Shown here piece by piece: positions 32,345 to 33,831 of a stretch of DNA of 33,831 nucleotides (position 1 is the stretch's first letter; every line of letters starts with the position of its first letter). The stretch is taken from assembly GCF_022763345.1 (NCBI RefSeq), contig NZ_JALEGS010000108.1, forward strand, positions 1 through 33,831, given 5' to 3'. The position numbers and the translations under genes were made by a program. The notes beneath the pieces are model-generated. The model was not told where the DNA came from. It did not search any database and saw only the letters and a list, made by a program, of their open reading frames with translations. The stretch comes from Phaeodactylibacter sp. (lineage in GTDB: Bacteria > Bacteroidota > Bacteroidia > Chitinophagales > Saprospiraceae).

Positions 32345-33157
32345 GTGAAAAGAACAATAATTTTAGCAGGTGTTTTTGCAATTTTTGGACTGTTTACCAA
32401 TACGCTTAATGCACAAGAAGAAGAACAAACGGCTTCGGCTGCCAGCCTCTACAACGATGGCCTTGCTAAGCTGAAAGCGAAAGAGTATGATGCAGCGTTT
32501 GAGCTAATGGGACAGGCCCTGGAAACAGCAGATTCTTCCTCCGAGACTGATATCAAGGTTATGCAACTGGCCAAGAAAAATGGTGCCATTGCAGCTTATT
32601 ACGTAGGTACTAATGCACGTAAGGCTGATGACCATGAAAAAGCGCTGGAGGCTTATCAGCAGGGCCTAGATTATAACCCTGGTTTCTATGCTAATTATAT
32701 CGGTAAGGCACAAGCCCTTGAAGGTATGGATATGATGGCCAAGGCTGTTGGAGCTTACCAAACGGCTGGTGTGGCTTGCGAAAAGGCAGGCAAGGCCGAC
32801 AAGGCTGAGCAAATGAACAGTAAAGCCGAGAATATGGTTGCTGTTGCCTGGGGGGACAAAGACTGGGCTCTGGTCAAGGATATGGCCGCAGCTTATCTCG
32901 AAGGCGGGGAAAGTGCTGATGTCCATTATTACCTTAGCGACGCATTGCTAAGCGATGGCAGCAAGGATGATGCGCTCATGCATGCCGAAAAAGCCATTGA
33001 GCTGGCAGCTGATGGCGCAGACAAGTACCTGATGCAGAAGGCGGAAATCCTAAAGTCTAAAGGTGATACTGCTGGCGCTATCGAAGCGTATAAGATGATC
33101 ACAGACAGTAAGTACGTTGAGCGTGCGAAATACGAAATCGGACAGCTGGGCGGCTAA
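32345..33157 (+). CDS. exported tetratricopeptide-repeat protein
   Basis: About 270 aa from GTG 32345 (MKRTIILAG; an earlier GTG at 32333 is possible). The signal peptide ends LNAQ, with predicted cleavage before Gln, so it is periplasmic or secreted. The mature part is helical TPR repeats: LYNDGLAKLKAKEYDAAFEL, then DHEKALEAYQQGLDYNP, then KAQALEGMDMMAKAVGAYQ, VHYYLSDALLSDGSKDDAL and ILKSKGDTAGAIEAYK. This implies a protein-binding scaffold in the envelope. The partner is unknown. A strong terminator follows. The upstream 32191-32344 shows AT-rich DNA but no clear promoter match. Confidence 0.88.
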   Translation: MKRTIILAGVFAIFGLFTNTLNAQEEEQTASAASLYNDGLAKLKAKEYDAAFELMGQALETADSSSETDIKVMQLAKKNGAIAAYYVGTNARKADDHEKALEAYQQGLDYNPGFYANYIGKAQALEGMDMMAKAVGAYQTAGVACEKAGKADKAEQMNSKAENMVAVAWGDKDWALVKDMAAAYLEGGESADVHYYLSDALLSDGSKDDALMHAEKAIELAADGADKYLMQKAEILKSKGDTAGAIEAYKMITDSKYVERAKYEIGQLGG

Positions 33158-33183
33158 TAACAGGCTGGTTGCTGTGAAAGAAA

Positions 33184-33218
33184 AAGCCCCGGGCTGCCTG
33201 ATTGGTTTCCCGGGGCTT
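33184..33218. terminator. bidirectional terminator between TPR gene and T9SS protein gene
   Basis: AAGCCCCGGG (33184-33193) pairs with CCCGGGGCTT (33209-33218) in a perfect 10-bp stem with a 15-nt loop. An A-run precedes it, so it can serve the convergent gene as well. Confidence 0.75.
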
Positions 33219-33229
33219 CTAGTTTGAAA

Positions 33230-33831
33230 TTAACGGCTGTTCCGTATCAGCTCAATGTAGCCCTTCAGGATTACGGGGCTGGGCTGAATGCCGGTAACCC
33301 GCCGCTCGAAGTAACGGCAATTGTAGAAGTAAGTGCCGTCCTCCAAAGCCTGCCCCTGCAGATTAGTGCCGTCCCAGTTGAGGTCAGGGTCGTTGGTAGT
33401 GAATACGATCTGCCCCCAGCGGTTGAACACGGTGAATTCCACACGGTCAATGAAGCAGTAGGGGTAAGGGCGGAAGATATCATTTTGGCCGTCCCCGTTG
33501 GGCGTAAAGGCGTTTGGGAGCTGGTAGAACGGGCAATTGTCGACGCAAATGATATTGCTGAATTCACTTTCGTTGGCAAAGGTGTCCACCGCAGTAACGG
33601 CGTAGCAGCCTGCAATGCCTATTTCTGGCTTATGGTCATAGACGGTGAGCCTGGAATCGTCAATGGAAGCGATAAACTCAAAGTCACTGCCTTCGAATGG
33701 GGCATAGTAAATCCGGTAGCCAACCACATCGTCAGTTTCCTCGCAAATATCCATCGGGTTGACCCAGTCCAGCGTATTGGCAAGGGCTTCTTCATCCGAG
33801 CAGTCGGTCTGGGTATCACAGCCATTTGTCA
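33230..33831 (-). CDS. C-terminal part of a gliding-motility-associated (T9SS type B) surface protein, partial
   Basis: The reading frame stays open to the window edge, so only the last ~200 residues are present. The internal ATG at 33754 is not the real start. An upstream fibronectin type III-like module (LDWVNPMDICEE, VVGYRIYYAP) is followed by the CHU_C-type sorting domain: NAFTPNGDGQNDIFRP, then VEFTVFNRWGQIVF, NWDG, the LEDGTYFY strand and a final VILKGYIELIR. Such domains direct type IX secretion and cell-surface or extracellular deposition. A Cys-rich stretch (CDTQTDC) is at the truncated end. Function of the missing N-terminal part is unknown. Confidence 0.92.
   Translation of the reverse strand, partial: TNGCDTQTDCSDEEALANTLDWVNPMDICEETDDVVGYRIYYAPFEGSDFEFIASIDDSRLTVYDHKPEIGIAGCYAVTAVDTFANESEFSNIICVDNCPFYQLPNAFTPNGDGQNDIFRPYPYCFIDRVEFTVFNRWGQIVFTTNDPDLNWDGTNLQGQALEDGTYFYNCRYFERRVTGIQPSPVILKGYIELIRNSR

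Noticed and set aside
1..33831. CRISPR arrays, tRNA or rRNA genes, prophage
   Set aside because: No regularly spaced repeats, cloverleaf-like sequences, rRNA segments or phage structural genes were seen on either strand.

Overview
The window looks like a chromosomal segment of a marine, Saprospiria/Lewinella-like member of the Bacteroidota. Evidence: the gliding-motility/T9SS C-terminal domain of the last gene (Asn-Ala-Phe-Thr-Pro-Asn-Gly-Asp-Gly motif), many lipoprotein signals, few Shine-Dalgarno sites, and Bacteroidota-type -7 elements (TAnnTTTG or TAnnTTCG) before several genes. Most of the window is moderately GC-rich, gene-dense and housekeeping in flavour. Only the first ~1.44 kb is conspicuously AT-rich and decayed.

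Layout. (1) 1-1795: an AT-rich accessory scrap with a lipoprotein, a frameshifted barstar-family immunity pseudogene, and a second lipoprotein cut off by the 3' remnant of an insertion sequence that abuts the ferredoxin gene. (2) 1796-4985: ferredoxin, divergent from mutS. (3) 5151-7622: a run of dapB, a membrane-anchored endonuclease/exonuclease/phosphatase-fold protein and a MORN-repeat lipoprotein, closed by a terminator. (4) 7709-8799: a small hypothetical ORF and a PAS-AraC regulator with an inverted repeat upstream. (5) 9080-12790: a 1236-aa SF1 helicase-like ATPase with a degenerate endonuclease-like tail. (6) 12922-16992: a lipoprotein fusing a dead-looking GH3 domain to a serine hydrolase, convergent with an N-acetylmuramoyl-alanine amidase. 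(7) 17094-17753: an isolated ccmB. (8) 17785-21116: a sulfur region in which a cysteine dioxygenase-methyltransferase fusion is divergent from a thioredoxin plus split YeeE/YedE transporter operon. The shared intergenic region carries two CRP/FNR-like operators. (9) 21210-24504: two small unknown genes, metG and another small unknown gene. (10) 24505-24873: a gene-free interval with a candidate structured RNA ending in a very strong terminator. (11) 24874-27700: a DUF1015 protein and amidohydrolase operon, convergent with a lipoprotein. (12) 27895-29817: der and rmlC. (13) 29825-32190: a choline-transporter-like (CHT1/SLC5A7-like) symporter, divergent from phosphatidylcholine synthase. (14) 32345-33831: a TPR protein and the 3' end of a T9SS-sorted surface protein.

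Functional units. Three groupings look like genuine functional modules: choline uptake plus phosphatidylcholine synthesis; cysteine dioxygenase-methyltransferase with thioredoxin/YeeE under apparently shared CRP-like control; and the envelope hydrolase pair. The most novel-looking items are the CDO-methyltransferase fusion with its paired operators, the helicase with a disabled nuclease-like tail, and the unassigned structured RNA. All assignments come from reading the sequence and from remembered family motifs; no database search was possible.
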